Shown here piece after piece: positions 45,176-58,222 of a stretch of DNA of 64,000 bases. The translations under genes and the position numbers were made by a program. How positions within the stretch are numbered: position 1 is the first letter of the stretch; each line of letters starts with the position of its first letter. The notes under the pieces were generated by a model that was not told the origin of the DNA, ran no database searches, and saw only the letters and a program-made list of their open reading frames with translations. The DNA comes from Spinellus fusiger (Eukaryota; Mucoromycota; Mucoromycetes; Mucorales; Phycomycetaceae). The stretch covers positions 62,001 through 126,000 of the forward strand of contig JALLLS010000088.1 of assembly GCA_025094145.1 (NCBI GenBank). The letters are read 5' to 3'.

Positions 45176-47456
45176 TCAAAGACCCACACGGAACAGGACC
45201 TGCTTGTTCTTTTTCTCCTTCTTACTAGGTGTGAAGGAGGGTTCAGTTTTAGGAACTGGATTGGATCCCCATGAATTAGATACACTGACTGCTTCTTTCC
45301 TCATTTTGATCAATACTGGATGTTTGGGTGTGGCGACAGGAAGGGAAGGAAATGCAGATAAAGAAGTCAATCCACGCGGAGGGGCACCTCCTGTGCCTCC
45401 TGTTCCTTTCTTCCCTACAGAGATAGGCAACGGTGGTGCTTGTTCTTTCATAGAAGGAGAAGGTACAGATACAAAAGGGGCAGCCTTTGGTGCAGGGGTA
45501 CGTGCTGGTTGGGCACTACTGCCTGATGTTGCCTTCCATGCACCTTTAATGTCAGTCGTCGAGGCCTTTGTATTTTCTTTTCTTTTTTCCTTTTGCTTAA
45601 TCACCATCACACGCGATACATTACGAGCAGATGTTGCTGGTATAGGCTCTGCAGGTGGAAGAGCAGGGAAATGGGATACCTACAGGGTTCATTTCAGCAT
45701 CCTTTCTCTCTCTCTCTCTTTCTCTCTTTACTACTACTGCTACTGTACTTACTGCAGCTTTTTTAAGTCTCCATGCATTTGCCAGTTCATTTTTCTTATC
45801 TTGATTGTCAATAAGCTCCTCTACGCCAAGGGAAATATAAGATATTGCTTGTACTTGGTCATCACAGAGATCTGATAATTGGGCAAAAAAGGAGTCGATA
45901 CCAATAGCAGAATTACGATAGTCTGTAATTATGCTACGGAATCGCTTTACTTTCTCTGTGGTCTTTAGAATGTCTTTGACTTTTTCCAGGAATACTGTAT
46001 GGCGTGATATTATGCTTTTTTCTAATATCTCCTTTACAAGAGTTGGAGTAGGAGTAGGAGTGGTGGTGAGTTTACCAAATCCAGTAGGTTTGTTAAGAGC
46101 TGTAGATTTTTGTTTTCCTTTAAAATTTGCACCTGGTGGTAAACTATTTGTGGTGACAGAAGAGGAAGAGGAAGAGGAAGAAGAAGCAGACACAGAGTTG
46201 GGAGCAAGCACAGACGCAGACGCAGACGCGGAATTGAAAGCAGGGTTAGCGGAAGAAGTGTCTGCAGTTACTTTTGTGTTTTCTGATTCCCTCTCATTTC
46301 TTCTCTCTTTGAATTTTCCATTCCTCTTGTCAAATGTTCTATTCTCTCGAGACATATCTCTTGGGGATCTTTCATGATGTCCATGAAATGTGTTACGATG
46401 AGAATGACGATTCAACTCAGGGTATTCAAACTGAAGATGAACACGTCGAGATGCATTATGTTCTTCTATATTGTGGGCTTGAAAGTCAAAATCTGAATCA
46501 AAAACAATAAACTTCTTATCCAAACATGCTTTTTGTAAGCACAGATAATGGTCTTCTTTGTAATGGATTTCCTATCAGCAGTGTGAATGGCTCAGCCATG
46601 TATCCATTACATACCAGTCTGTCATAGTCAGCATAATACTGATCCCGGATTCCCTTTTTCACACATATGTGGCACTGTTCATGCTTATCGCGGCAGTGAG
46701 AAAATAACTCATCATTACTGTAGTAATTTGTACGGCAGAATTGGCATTGTGGATGGCCCTTGAAACCTGTATCCTGCCTTGCTTCGTCTCCATGAGCAAA
46801 GTGTCGCTGCAACTCATTGTCCGAAAAGAGAGTATGTTCAAAGGAGAATATCTTCTTGTATTCCACACACAAGTCACTAGTGGTGAATAGACTAAGTCCT
46901 TCTGCTATGGATTCCTATGTCCTTACCATAGCATCTTTTTATGGGCCAGCAGTACATGTTGTTTTAGCTGTGGATAATCATTGCAGGCTACTTTGCAGCT
47001 TTTATCAGGGCAGTTATGTTTTAGTAGAGTGCTTGACTTTGCTTTTATAGCTTCATTCTCATAGGCTATTCCAAGCTCAGTGTCCACATTGGCCTGGTTG
47101 ATGTTGTAAGTAGAAAAGGGTTTTGTTGGACTATGCGTGAAAATAACTGTCTTTTGCTCAGTCTAAGAAAGAAAGAGCGTCAGTTCAGGATCGGTGCTTT
47201 TTTCTTTACTGACTTTACAGTAGGCACAATGAAGTGACTTGTAGAGAGAACGAAGACGAAGAGCACATAAATGACATGTTCTGTGGTCACAATCGGCTAC
47301 AGCATAGATTTCTATAGGCTCAGTACAAATGAAGCAGTCATTCTCATCTTCCGGGTCTGAATCAACACTGCTGAGCTTTCCTTTCTGAAGAACATTTCTT
47401 TGTAGGCTTGCTGATGGGACAAATTCAGTGAAACGTCGAGTATTTTTACTGGTCAT
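45176..47456 (-). CDS. HEL2: RING-type E3 ubiquitin ligase of the Hel2/ZNF598 family
   Basis: Hel2/ZNF598 senses collided ribosomes and ubiquitylates 40S proteins to start ribosome quality control. The start is the ATG at 47456 (MTSKNTRRFTEF); the open frame extends upstream but without an ATG. The RING finger follows at once: CFICTEPIEIYAVADCDH, then CHLCALRL and LHCAYC. Next come the characteristic C2H2-type fingers: CVEYKKIFSFEHTLFSDNEL, HPQCQFCRTNYYSNDELF, HEQCHICVKKGIRDQYY and a last one ending DFQAHNIEEHN. The remainder is a Ser-rich low-complexity stretch, a helical domain (FLEKVKDILKTTEKVKRF) and a basic Pro/Ala-rich tail. About five introns are present. Convergent with the F-box gene. 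Confidence 0.94.
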
Positions 47457-49243
47457 GACTAGTTCAACTTCTTTGTTTGCAGAGTTCCTTTCTAATTTGA
47501 AGTTATTTTTGAATCCCGACGACAGCAACCTTCTCTTCGGATGGCTTTTCGATCTACACACCAGGAGATTTTTCTGGCCTTTAGGCGGGAATATCTCCTT
47601 CCTTTTACGTCTAAAAATATCCTGCCTTTTATGGAACTTTATTTAAAATAAAAAGGTTTGAGGATATCCAAATAATTATTTCCTTTTGTGGATACCTCAA
47701 TATCAAATTGTATTATCAATAGAATATATTGTTTATGAATAAAATTGTTTATTATAATAATATAGCTAATACTATAGTATGACTATAGCTACTGCCCAAG
47801 TGCATTCCCTCATAGCAATAGAATCTATACCCTAAAGACCTTGTGCTTTATCCTTGGGAGATAGATGACTATGCTTAGGAGTATACCCTAGACAGCCTAG
47901 ACACCTTAGACAGTATAGAAGGAAGAAGACCACCTTGGACTGACTTGAGAAGAGTCTTAACTTATCTAATAACAGAATATTGTATTATTAATAACTTAAT
48001 CAAGAGAGATAGTGTGCTTACCTTGTACTTAATACTTGTCTTGAGAATAATAAGCCATATATTATCTATTAGAAGAAGAGTCAGTACTATATCCTGCCTG
48101 TAAGAACGGTGAGCTCAAGCCCAGATGAAGACATTGCTTACCTTTTTATCTCAAGAATAGTCCTTGGTAGTGTCTATCACCTCTTTCTATTGTTTCTCTT
48201 TGTTAATAATAGCACATTACCTTGCTCAGTTATGCTCATCTTGACAAGTACTTAGGTATCAAGTTGTATAGACAGTGTAAGAAATAACAAGATAATAACA
48301 AGAACAAAGAATAACAAATATTTTCATTTTAGTGAGGTATCACTTTAGCCTTTACTTTCCTATAATTAAGTCAAAATTCATGTTAGATTTACAAGTCAAA
48401 CAATTCATACTCTATTTGCCTTGAGCCTAAAGCCCAGTATTAGAAACAATACTTTGTTATCATTAAGTACTATTGTTAATACCAGTTACAATGAGATAAT
48501 TGAGGTGATTATAGATATTGATTCAATCAATGAATACACTGTTCTCAACACAAGTAAGTTTGGTTCTCTTTTTTGGACAATGACCACTGGAGTTAATTCA
48601 GTGTGTTCTATAATAAATATTTTCTTAAACATTGTTATGCTGCAAATACTGTGGGCCTAAGGATAACACATTATGTTAAACAATAAATGCAGTGACTGAG
48701 TTGTAATTTTGGGGTGATTCTTGTTCTATTTCTTGTCTTTACAGCCAATTCTATACTTTTTAACTACAAAGTCAGTAGCTATTGCTTAAACAAGCAAGTA
48801 GAGTTTGAAATTGACCATTTACACAGCGAAAAGGCATTTTAAAACACATTAGCCAATCATAATAATATTGCGATTTTATTCTCAGGATATTTCTTTATAC
48901 ACTACTTCCAAAAATTAATGTCGTGTTTCATAAATATTTATAATACAATATATACGCAGATGTGACAAGTGAATGCGACTTTACTTTTCGGAAATGGTAT
49001 ATATCCCAAAAATCTTTGGGTGTGTACATAATTTATTTTTGCTCCTTTTCAAATCGATGTCATTTTTAAACAATTATAATTCGATTATTTCTTTTTATAT
49101 CCTAAAGATATCCTGGTGTGTAACCTCCATCGGTGTTCCTGATAAAGAGGTTGTCTCTTTTTTCTTTATTCTTTCTTCCACTTGGGCTATTTCCTATACC
49201 GCCTTAACACATCCTTGTTTTCAAATAAGGAAACTTCAACAGA
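47457..49243. other. Divergent intergenic region, Hel2 / Sec24
   Basis: 1.8 kb without a supported gene. A plus-strand frame at 48421-48660 is somewhat protein-like but has no ATG and no family. The final 300 bp are the presumed Sec24 promoter, with T-rich tracts. Confidence 0.4.
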
Positions 49244-52200
49244 ATGAATAGCAGTCCGAGACCACTGTCACCAACACAGCAACAAGTGCCTGGTTCAGGT
49301 AGGACACCACCTTTCAGCAGTCCCCTAGCACACTCCATGAGTGGACAACCTATTCGACCTACGTATCCCGTTCAACCCACTGCACCCAACCACATTAGCC
49401 AAGGACCAGGTAAAAGAGAGCCACAATTAAAGAGGTGCATGAATATACCCATGTCTATACCAGCTGACATGTTCTTTCAAATAGCTAGTCAGATGCATAC
49501 ACCTGTCTTATCCGATACGCAAGAGACACTTACGTCTTCTATGGGTGCTATGGATATTCATAGTAGGCCAGTGAATGGTATAGCTGCAGGAAGATCCCGA
49601 CGTGTCTATGCAACTCCAGAGATTTTACAACAGCCAATGTATCAACAGCAACAGCCAATGTATCAACAGCAACTACCACCAATGCAACAGCAACAGCCAA
49701 TGTATCAACAGCAACAGCCAATGTATCAACAGCAACCACCAATGCAACCACCAATGCAACCACCAATGCAACCACCAATGCAACAGCAAGTACCAAATCA
49801 TTCAAGGCCTGCACACTTACCCTTAAAACCAAAGATCGATCCCAACCAAATCCCTTCTCCAGTCCAAGCCCAACTCCAGGACCAATCCAGATACCACCAA
49901 CAAGAATACGGTACATGTTCAAAAGAACCTCTTCCATTGGCCACTACCTCCTTCAGTGCTTTAGACCAGGGCAATTGTGGTCCACACTTTATGAGAAGTA
50001 CTCTACGTGATATTCCTGCCTCGTATGATCTATGGCATGACTCGGGACTGCCAATGGGTCTTGTTATCCAACCCTTGGCCAATGTCTATCCCAAGAACAC
50101 CTTCCCTTTGGCCCCCACCTCCAGCCAAGGCCCTATCCGCTGTCAACAGTGCATGGGATATATCAATCCATGGTGTCGATTTATAGATGGGGGTCGTAAA
50201 TTCATGTGTAATCTGTGTGAGTCTGAGAACCCAGTTCCCGAAGAGTACTTTTGTTACATGGACATGACAGGAAAACGCGCTGATAGAGAAGAAAGACCTG
50301 AATTGCGTCTGGGCAGTGTAGAATTCGAAGTGCCTGAAGAATACTGGACACGGCCTCCTACTGCATTGTGTGTGGTGTTTGCCTTGGATGTATCATTGAA
50401 TGCAGTCAATAGTGGTGTACTGGAGAGTGTATGTCGCTCTATCAAAAGCACACTGGGATCCCTTGAACACGACACCAAAGTGGCCATCATGACATTTGAC
50501 AGTACAGTGTGCTTTTACAATCTCATGGTAAGCACCTTGTCTTCCTAGAAGAAACAGGTCTAATGAAGACAGGCGCACTTGGACCAAGCACACATGATGG
50601 TGGTGTCGGATTGTGAGGATATGTTCCTGCCCTTGTCAGAGGGATTTCTCGTAGATCCTTATGCTTCCAAGCGAGTCATTGAGGATCTGTTGGACCGTCT
50701 GCCTAGTATGTATGCACATACAACAGTTGTGTCTTCTGTGATGGGGGCAGCTATCCAGGGTGCCTTTGAGGCCTTGGTAAGTTGGATCCAAGAACACAAG
50801 AATAGAGGGATTAAACAGTGGATTTAGAAAGTGTCGGGAGGTAAGCTCCATCTTTTCCAGACTGTGCTTCCTTCCATGGGGCCAGGTGCCCTAAAGCATA
50901 AGGAAGATGATAAGCCTTATGCTACCGAGAAAGAGAAACAATTCTTCCAACCTCAAAGTCCATTCTATGCTACTATTGGCAAGGAGTGTGTACAAAAAGG
51001 CATCTGTGTGGATCTTTGGCTGTTTCCTTCGTCTTCTATGGAGATGAATACACTAGGTACAGCATCCTTTGTCCCCCTATATAGATATAGGTGGATGTGT
51101 GTGTGTGTGTGTATAATGCTCACTCTACTGTATTATTAGGTGTATTATCAGCACTAACAGGAGGCGATACACACAGTTATCCAGACTTTGACAAGACACA
51201 CTCTGAACATCTTGTGTATGCTGTACAGCACAGCCTAACACGAGAACAAGGCTACAATGCAGCCCTACGTGTTCGTTGTTCCAATGGTAAGTCTGAGACT
51301 TGAAACAGGATGTCTTCTTACCAACTCCTTTTCTCTTTCTAGGCATTTCTGTGGAAGACCAGTACGGTAACTTTGATATGCAAAATGCAACCGACATTCT
51401 GCTGGCGGGCATTGATGCTGACAAGTCCATTGGATTTGATTTGAAGCACGATGCCAAGTTAACAGAGGGCTCCAATGCTTATTTCCAATGTGCGTTGCTT
51501 TACACTACCGTTCATGGCCAAAGACGTGTGCGGGTTCATACGTTGTGTTTGTCCATTACACAAACAATGAGCACTATCTTTCGACAAGCGGATGTGGAGA
51601 CGTCTATGAGTTTGATTGTGAAAAGAGGTAGATCAGAGTAACATAACTGTGAGTCTGTGGACAGAGTGTATTGATGGACTCTTGTGTTTTTACCATAGCT
51701 ATTTCACAAACAATCCATGAAACTTCACAGGAGATCTCTTCTAAATTAGATATTTTCTGTGTCAAGATATTGGCAGCCTACCGCAAATACTGTGCTGCTT
51801 CTACTGCCACTGGGCAATTAGTACTGCCCGAATCATTTAAAATTCTTCCTGTCTATTTACTGGCCTTCAAAAAAAGTGTATTGCTGCGTAAAGGTAATGT
51901 GGCTGTCTCTATAACAATAAAAGGTTAATAAGACATTGTGACAGATACAAAAGTAACCAGTGATATGAGGGTTCATGCTATGCGTCTCATGAAGTCTTGT
52001 TCTATTGCAGCTACCATTCAATGGCTGTATCCTCGTGTTATTAAAGTGATTGATATGTTGAGTCAGGTAAATATCTTTTGTGGTGGCTCTATGACTTAGT
52101 GTGTTAGGAAGAAGGAAGCATTCTTCCTCTGGAAAGACCCTCTTATGCCTACCTCAATAGTACTGGTATATACTTGGTTGGTAAGAAAGAATCCCCTACC

Positions 52201-52772
52201 TGTTGTGTTGTAGGATAAGTAGATACTTATGGTTCTATAGAGGATCATCATTTCACCTTTCTTTGGATTGGACAGCATGTATCAATTGAATACCTTCAAG
52301 GCATCTTTGGTGTTTCTCAACTGGAGCATATAGACCCAAGCATGGTAACTATTCCTACGATTCCAGTGTATTGACTAGGGTATGGGGTTTTATTTATTTA
52401 TTTTTATATCTATATATTATAGACACAACTTCCTCAACTTGACCATCCCTTTTCCAAACACCTTCAACAACATCTGAGGCGTGTAAGAATGGCCTCTCCC
52501 AAACATGCACGTATTTTTATCATACGACAAAGTGTGGATCCTGAATATCTGTTCTACCAAGCCATGATGGAAGATGCAAGTTATGGCCAATTAAGTTATG
52601 TGGACTATTTATGTATGATCCATAAATACATTCAAAGTGAGGTAAACAAATACATGTACACCTGCACACATACACCTTTTTCTTATCTCTATCTTATTGG
52701 TGTGTTTAGGTTGAAAAGGACAAGCAAGAAGATATAGTGGCCTCTGCCTCTTATTGGGCTTACCGATATTAA
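49244..52772 (+). CDS. SEC24: COPII coat cargo adaptor Sec24
   Basis: Sec24 forms the inner COPII coat with Sec23 and selects cargo at ER exit sites. The ATG at 49244 begins MNSSPRPLSPTQQQVPGS. The long first exon includes a disordered Pro/Gln-rich region with QPMYQQQ repeats (49627-49797), then the zinc finger (RCQQCMGYINPWCRF, then FMCNLCESENPVPE) and the start of the trunk (ALCVVFALDVSLNAVNSG). Further exons carry HMMVVSDCEDMFLPLSEGF, VSSVMGAAIQGAFEAL and the Sec23/24 helical region (DMRVHAMRLMKSCSIAATI). The gelsolin-like end is FLWIGQHVSIEYLQGIFGV, and the gene ends ASASYWAYRY. About 11 exons; some edges are approximate. Around 1,000 residues, as expected. Confidence 0.95.
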
Positions 52773-53057
52773 AGAATAGTGTTTATTTTGCATTTCTATA
52801 GTATTAGTAGTATGATTCCTTGTCTTTTTACACTAAAAAGAAAAAAGAAAAACAATGAAGCAAAACAGTTTAATAATATGAAACGTGCAAAAAGATGTGA
52901 GTGTATAGATGTATATAAGTGTGTATAAGTGTATAAGGGTAATCAATACAAAAAAGAAAGAGAGAGAGAAGAGTGTGTAGAATATCAGACTCTACCTCAC
53001 CCTCTACTGTAGCCAGTGAATTCTATTCTAGTGTAGAATAACCAATGGAGTCTGGTA

Positions 53058-54605
53058 TTAGATGCCTTTGATCATCCCCACTCGAAGGCTCTGATCAAAA
53101 GAAGCACATACAAACAGCCCTTTTGCATCTCTGTTCCAATCAAAAGAGATCACTGGATGATTAGTGATGGCCTTATCATGGATGAATCCTGGTGTGTTCT
53201 CTTGACTAAAACGCAGACGACCATCTCCTCCTGCTATTGCTGAAATACTAGGCATCTGGGGACAATGACGGACAGCCCAGAGAGTGAGGCCTATTTTCTC
53301 CTACCGATAAAAGTACCATGACATATAAATACACTTTACTTGTAGCAAAGTAGTCTTCACTTACTGCAATGGGTGTCATTTCTCCACTGCTAAGATCAAA
53401 AGAATAAAGACCATCCAATGTAGATGCCATTAATATTTCTTTTTCTCCATTTGAGAAATCCAACGAACACACCTTTTAAAAAATAAATAAATAAACAAAT
53501 AAATAAAATATAAATAAAGAACAGTGAGTAACCGCCATTCTACTATGTTCTATTCCAATTCCATTGACTTACTCCATCTGCCACTTTGGTTTTCCATAGA
53601 TAACGAGAAGCCACCACATCAAACAGTCGAATATCACCATTTGCATAGCCAACAGCCACAACACGATGTCCCTTGATGTCCCCTACCATTTTTATAAGCA
53701 CACCGTCTCTTGATTGATAGATATAGAAACCTACCAAAGGAAATACACCAAATATCCTGTGCTGCTTTGTTTTGACTAGGATTTACACTCAAGACAGGTT
53801 TTTCGCATTCTCGTGCGTCCCATACCTTGACAAATCCTAAGCAACGTCAGCCATAGCACATAAGAAGGCTGCATCCTCCTCAATGTCTTTATGCTCGGGA
53901 GATGTAGATGTGGATGTAGATATACATTGAAAAAGAAAGAAAGGCAACCTACCATCCTTTCCTCCCGTGGCTATTTCGGGAGAATAACCAGAGGCGTTGT
54001 TTTCTCCAACACCACTAATGGCATTGACAATACTGCCATGGGCTTTGTAGGAAGAAAGAGGAATTTCAGAGTGCTCAATGTCCCTAGAAGAGCAGAGTAG
54101 GAGGGTCAACAGTCTGCTTCTGTTGCGAGAGGGTTACCATATCTGTAGGTGGCCGTGGTAGTTGCCTGTAGCGACATGACCTACACGATTATTGGAAAGT
54201 CCTAAGCTCATGCATCGTATAGTGGCGTCTGTTGTCGTCTATATGTCTTATTAGTCACTGTGGTGGCCTTTTATTCTCTCAGTGTCAGTGTCAGTGCTTT
54301 TTATTATTATTATTTATTATTATTATTATTATTATTATTTATTATTTATTATTATTTATTATTATTATTTATTATTATAGTATAATATAGTCTACTCTAC
54401 TCTACTCTGCTATACTCTATAGATATATAATATATACCTGTGCCTCTAACTGCAAGGTAGTCTCTTGCACACTGTAGACTGTTATTTTTCCAGTAGCACC
54501 AGCAGCAGCCCCCACAGCACAAATAAAATTGCTAGAAGGAACCCACTGTGTAGCGTAGGGTGTTATGGGAACTCGTGTATGAAGAATAATGTGGGACTGT
54601 GGCAT
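53058..54605 (-). CDS. WDR92: WD-repeat protein of the WDR92/DNAAF10 (Monad) family
   Basis: WDR92 binds the R2TP/prefoldin-like co-chaperone and in flagellates is needed for axonemal dynein assembly. The start is the ATG at 54605: MPQSHIILHTRVPITPYATQ, followed by WVPSSNFICAVG, as in the family N-terminus. Then come VGHVATGNYHGHLQIW, IEHSEIPLSSYKAHGSIVNA, SPEIATGGKDG, a WDARECEKPVLSV repeat, YANGDIRLFDV, ASRYLWKTKVADGV, CSLDF and TLWAVRHCPQMPSISA. The end has PVISFDWNRDAKGLFVCASF, then DQSLRVGMIKGI. This order and spacing match WDR92 rather than other beta propellers. About seven exons; length close to the family's 357 residues. It is tail-to-tail with SEC24. Confidence 0.85.
54299..54378. 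repeat. ATT/ATTT microsatellite inside a WDR92-like intron
   Basis: Eighty bases of TTA and TTTA units fill most of the first intron of the WDR92-like gene, followed by a short TACTC repeat. Confidence 0.9.
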
Positions 54606-54746
54606 AAGAAAGAACACTAGTGAAAGAAGAGAAAGAGAGAGAAGAAAGGAACGAGCAAGCGTAAATAATAAAGGACTGTGTTTGTCTGCCTCTCTCTTTG
54701 TCTACTTTGAAGTATTGTGTTTTAAAAGAACGACGCACTTTTTTTC

Positions 54747-57641
54747 CTATTGTAAATAACTGTATTCTCCCAAATATTCTGGGGAAGCATAATCATTATC
54801 AGCATAATAAGGTAGTAAATTAGCAGTAGGAACAGCCTCAAAGGGATGTTCTGGTGTATGGTGGTCTAATGTACACAGTGAATATTCCGTATCCCTCATA
54901 AGAATAGATAAAAAGAGAACTTACCATTGGAAAATGTGCCAATGGACATGCATCTACTACACAGATCAACTTCCTCACTGATATCACATACAGTGCATTT
55001 GTAGAGGACACCCACGATGGGCTCTACACCACAAGCATCACACTAATAGAAAGAGAATGAGATCCACTAGTAATCATCACAGGAATCACCACAGGAAGAA
55101 TACATACTGCATAACCCTCATGGATTGCCTCTCCTGTATAGTCATTCATGGAAGAATCCAGTGCCATGGTGGCCTGTGTCTTCTTATTAATAGGGATCTT
55201 TGATAAGAGAATTCTATTTTTCACTCTAGAATAACCTACCTTGTTAGATGCCTGACTCACAACATGAAGCATCATTGTCTTCATACTATCATCTTCATCA
55301 TCCGACATAAGCACAGTAGGGGCTACTTGTATGTCTGTATAATGTGTGCCCGATATCCTAAACACATCCCATCAGTTCACTCTTTTCTTTTGTGTATATG
55401 GATCTATCTTCTATTACCTTGAGTTGGTAATCCCACCTGAAGCAATGGAATTATAGCCAGATCCTGATGTACGCATGGAGGGCCGCATCAGTGGTCGTGG
55501 TTTAGCAAGTGCTGCCTGTTTTGGTTTGGCTATACGATGTCCACTCTTGACTCGATACATTCCACTTGGTCTTATGCTGCCATCACCACTGTTGTTGTTA
55601 TTACTGTGGTGGTGTTGGTGAGAATGGCTACTGTGTAAACCACTCATGCCTCGAGAACTCTTGGGTAAACAGGAGGGCTGTTATCATTTGTGTCGTTGTT
55701 ATAATGAGTCAATGCATTGCAACTCTCTGTTTTGTTTATCACTACTACTACTACCACTCCTATCATTACTATTATTATTACTTACTGGAATAGTGATTCT
55801 GCCTGGGACAGGAAGACCCATCTTGGCCAGTTTAATAAAATACTTTTGTACACGACTGGCTACTTGTCGAGCCGTACGTGTTCCCAATGCCACTGATATT
55901 TTATTAAACCGTTGGGCTTGTACTGGCTCATCAGGATAGATTTCCAATAGTTCTTCAAGTCTATGCTAATGGAGGACAAGAAAGAACAAAAGAAAAAAAA
56001 GAAAGAGAATGAATGAATGAATGAATGAGTGTCTATAGAAGAAAATGTTGAAGAACTGTATTACCTGTTCTGCATCTGTCCATGATAGATTATGGGTAGG
56101 TGCCTTTGGATCATCCTAGAATAGAATATACAGTTAGTACATACCACTTTATCACCAGTATAGATATATATTAATATACAAAAACATACTTACGGAATCA
56201 AGACAGGAATCCTCACTCATACGTGGCTCAATGGATCTAGGAACAGAAGCCCCCACACGACTATCCTACTATAAGTATATTATTGCTGTCATAGAAATAC
56301 CTCTCAGGCGTACTTGATCTTCCATGCCGTGCATACCCTGTGTACTGTTCATTGCTTTGGTCTGTTTCCAATGGATGAGTAGTAGTAGCAGTAGTAGCAG
56401 TATTATTATTATTATTATTGTTATTGTTGTTGTTGTTGTTAGTAGTAGTATTGGCAGTGGCAGTGGCAGTGGCAGTAGGAATATTAGTGATGGTAGTAGT
56501 AGTAGTAGTAGCAGGTGGGTGTCTCCTTTCTGATACATAATGAATAGATGTAAATTCTTCTTTGCCTGTTTGTAGCATGGAAGTGCGTCTTTTCCCCTTT
56601 CCCTTTCCCCTGCTAGGTAGTAATGTCATTTCATCTTCTGATTCTCTGTCAGATATGTCAGAACAAGAATTGCCCGAGGGAACTTGGCTTAAGGCCTGGT
56701 AAGTACGATGGATTTCACGTTGCATGAATTTAGCTGCACTGGAGGAAAGTGGTGTTGTTTGCTGTGGCTGCTGTTGTGGTTGGAGAGATGAAAGTGACTG
56801 AGAAGGAGTGACATTATTAGCAGAAGGAGGAGTAGCAGCAGGCGTAAGAGGCGTTTCCATAATATTCTGTACTGTCAATGATACTGCACATACACTGACT
56901 GAACTTACTCTGAATATATTTGGCTTGTAAAGATGCATTGTTTTATGAGAGAGAGCAGATAATGCAGCTATTCACAGATCAATCCTCTGTTCTGTTCTTT
57001 GCATATATATTAACTACCTGCTTGTTGTGTAAGCCGAGATTCTGGAAGATATCTGTAGTGGTGCCATTGGATATCAGGCACACACAGAATCTTTTGTAGT
57101 TGAGGCATGCGTCTTTTTGTAGGCTATTCAAGAGTTAATAATGCTATGGTTTGAACAGTATTTACTTTTCTCAAACTCTCTACAAATTCAAATGGGTCTT
57201 CTAGTGCTTCTTTCTTAATAGTATGAAGTGTCTCGATATCCTGGAGAGCCTGCTTCAATTGGTGGCGTAACACATCCAGTGTTTTTGAGACTGCACAGTA
57301 ACTGTACAAGACATAAGAAAGAAGAAGAATAGTCTTTTGCTGTAAACTTACTCCTCATTACTTTCTGGAGAAAGTGTAGTGTCTTTTTTTTCCTCCTCCT
57401 CTTCCTCGTTCTTTGTAGTGGAGGTGGTGTTGGTAGCAGTAGTTGCACTGGTAGTTGCACTGGTAGCTGTATTAATAGTTGCACTGGTAGCTGCACTGGT
57501 AGTTGCACTGGTAGCTGCACTAGTAGTTGTACTAGTGATAGGTTCTTTTGGACTGTGGGTGGTTGTTGTGTCTGTATCTGTTCCTTGGTGACTGAGCTGA
57601 GAACAAGTCACATAAGGCTCTACTTTAGTATCGTTATTCAT
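54747..57641 (-). CDS. ZZZ3: ZZZ3-like SANT/Myb and ZZ zinc finger protein
   Basis: Animal ZZZ3 is a subunit of the ATAC histone acetyltransferase complex; its ZZ finger reads histone H3 tails. The ATG at 57641 starts [21 protein letters not shown] Thr/Ala/Ser repeat and an acidic run follow, then a coiled region ([19 protein letters not shown], then [11 protein letters not shown]) and [19 protein letters not shown]. The middle is low complexity, including an Asn run. The SANT domain is unmistakable: [19 protein letters not shown], then [20 protein letters not shown] and GLPVPGR. The ZZ finger follows near the end: [19 protein letters not shown], then CSRCMS. The last residues are [10 protein letters not shown]. 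About ten exons; several small N-terminal junctions are approximate. Confidence 0.88.
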
Positions 57642-58222
57642 GAGGAGAATTCAAAGTGTTTGAGAAACAGTAAAGGATCTGTCAACAGAGCTAATGAGGT
57701 ATCTAATAAAAGAGTCACACTTGTTCTGCTTGCACTGTAGAAGTCTCTTCTTTTTCCTTTTTCAATCCATTCATAAAAGTAAGTCACAACAGCATGTCCC
57801 CATCAATGCAGTGGATGGCAAAAAGTTTCTTTCTTATTTAGTAGGGAAATTAAGAAATCCCTACTCTACGTGGGCTATTCTAAGGCAGTCCATAAGAGAA
57901 GTCTTTATAAACAAAAATAAATAAATATACATACATAAATAAATACATACATAAATATATACATACATATAAAGGTCTCTTTTTCTGTACCCAAGCAGTG
58001 TATCTTGGCTAATCCTATACATTATTCTACGTATGAATCTTATGGATCTCAATCGTTGGATCTCTCCGCTGTTGCAGGTGTGTGACCTTTTCACCACCAG
58101 CACCTCTCCTCCCACCGTAGAATAACTCAGCTCCTAGGCCGGCCCTCTTTTATAAACACATATATACACACACACACATATATATATATATATCTATAGA
58201 TAGATAGATATACACCGTTACC
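57642..58222. other. Divergent promoter region, ZZZ3-like / AP-3 mu
   Basis: No gene is supported. The right half has CATA and TA/CA dinucleotide runs (57926-57970, 58160-58212). Weakly protein-like frames on both strands have no family match I know. Confidence 0.4.

Noticed and set aside
48421..48660. Plus-strand 79-codon frame in the Hel2/Sec24 gap
   Set aside because: No ATG, no splice partners and no family. AT-rich DNA easily gives such Ile/Asn/Ser-rich frames.
56269..56538. Frames of poly-Ser, poly-Ile or poly-Leu on both strands
   Set aside because: They are shadows of the AAC/ACT triplet repeats in the ZZZ3-like first exons.
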